The notes under the pieces were generated by a model, which saw nothing but the letters and a program-made list of their open reading frames with translations, had not been told where the DNA came from and searched no databases. Shown here piece by piece: positions 30,553 to 30,627 of a stretch of 30,627 nt of DNA (position 1 is the first letter of the stretch; each line of letters opens with the position of its first letter). The DNA comes from an uncultured Eubacteriales bacterium (GTDB taxonomy: Bacteria; Bacillota; Clostridia; Oscillospirales; Acutalibacteraceae): positions 1 to 30,627 of the forward strand of contig ONEU01000020.1 of the NCBI GenBank assembly GCA_900316925.1. The letters are read 5' to 3'. The translations under genes and the position numbers were made by a program.

Positions 30553-30627
30553 TGGTGCGGGTGACAGGACTTGAACCTGCACGCCTTCCGACACAAGAAC
30601 CTAAATCTTGCGTGTCTGCCAATTTCA
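30553..30627 (-). tRNA. tRNA-Leu (anticodon UAG), 5' end outside window
   Basis: Reading the minus strand, the visible 75 nt cover most of the D arm (AAATTGGCAGA), the anticodon stem CAAGA/TCTTG with loop TTTAGGT and anticodon TAG, a long variable arm typical of leucine tRNAs, the T arm GCAGGTTCAAGTCCTGT, the 3' acceptor strand and an encoded CCA. Roughly the first 10-12 nt, including the 5' acceptor strand, lie beyond the window. Confidence 0.9.

Overview
The window looks like a chromosomal segment of a moderately high-GC, low-toxicity-of-mobile-DNA gut Firmicute, most likely a Ruminococcus-like member of the Oscillospiraceae. This rests on the miaB - YlbF/YmcA family - mutS - mutL gene order known from Firmicutes, consensus sigma-A promoters with 16-18 bp spacers, strong Gram-positive Shine-Dalgarno sites, a separate hisZ, and a large secreted GH13/CBM26 amylase typical of starch-degrading ruminococci. 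The genus is an inference. No phage, transposase, rRNA or CRISPR array is visible.

Layout. 1-2390 (minus): a small-membrane-protein gene with its own promoter, a thioredoxin-like protein with an unusual Cys-Val-Gln-Ser site, mutY, and the start of a lipoprotein made of Lys-Gln-Glu-Ser-Ser repeats that runs off the left edge. 2443-4425 (plus): an S1-domain RNA-binding protein and radC. 4581-11215 (minus): miaB, a YlbF/YmcA family protein with a Cys-rich tail, mutS and mutL. 11336-18012 (minus): histidine biosynthesis, hisZ-G-D-C and hisB-A-I-E. The second half has its own promoter whose likely start point lies inside a terminator stem. hisH and hisF are absent. 18563-18934 (plus): a free-standing XRE-type regulator. 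19359-22905 (plus): a zinc-uptake operon, zur-like regulator, znuA, znuC, znuB and an unrecognised two-helix membrane protein, with a palindrome at the predicted start of transcription. 23159-26794 (plus): a 1211-residue secreted alpha-amylase. 26887-28053 (minus): an iron-dependent alcohol dehydrogenase. 28579-30327 (plus): a cytoplasmic neopullulanase/cyclomaltodextrinase. The right edge cuts a tRNA-Leu(UAG) gene.

How genes work together. MutY, MutS, MutL and RadC give the left third a DNA-repair flavour, although mutY lies in a different transcription unit. The two GH13 enzymes fit a two-step starch route: the secreted amylase cuts starch outside and the cytoplasmic enzyme cuts imported maltodextrins. 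The alcohol dehydrogenase between them, which carries a cre-like site in its leader, fits disposal of fermentation reductant.

The most interesting non-coding structure is a dispersed repeat of about 180-205 bp present twice (19077-19281 plus, 28148-28325 minus). In both places the same end sits 9-10 bp upstream of the -35 box of a consensus promoter, in the same orientation relative to the driven gene. A second, shorter palindromic repeat occurs at 4507-4552 and 14751-14792. A 180-bp segment with 19-nt terminal inverted repeats lies just upstream of the amylase and supplies both its promoter and its ribosome-binding site.
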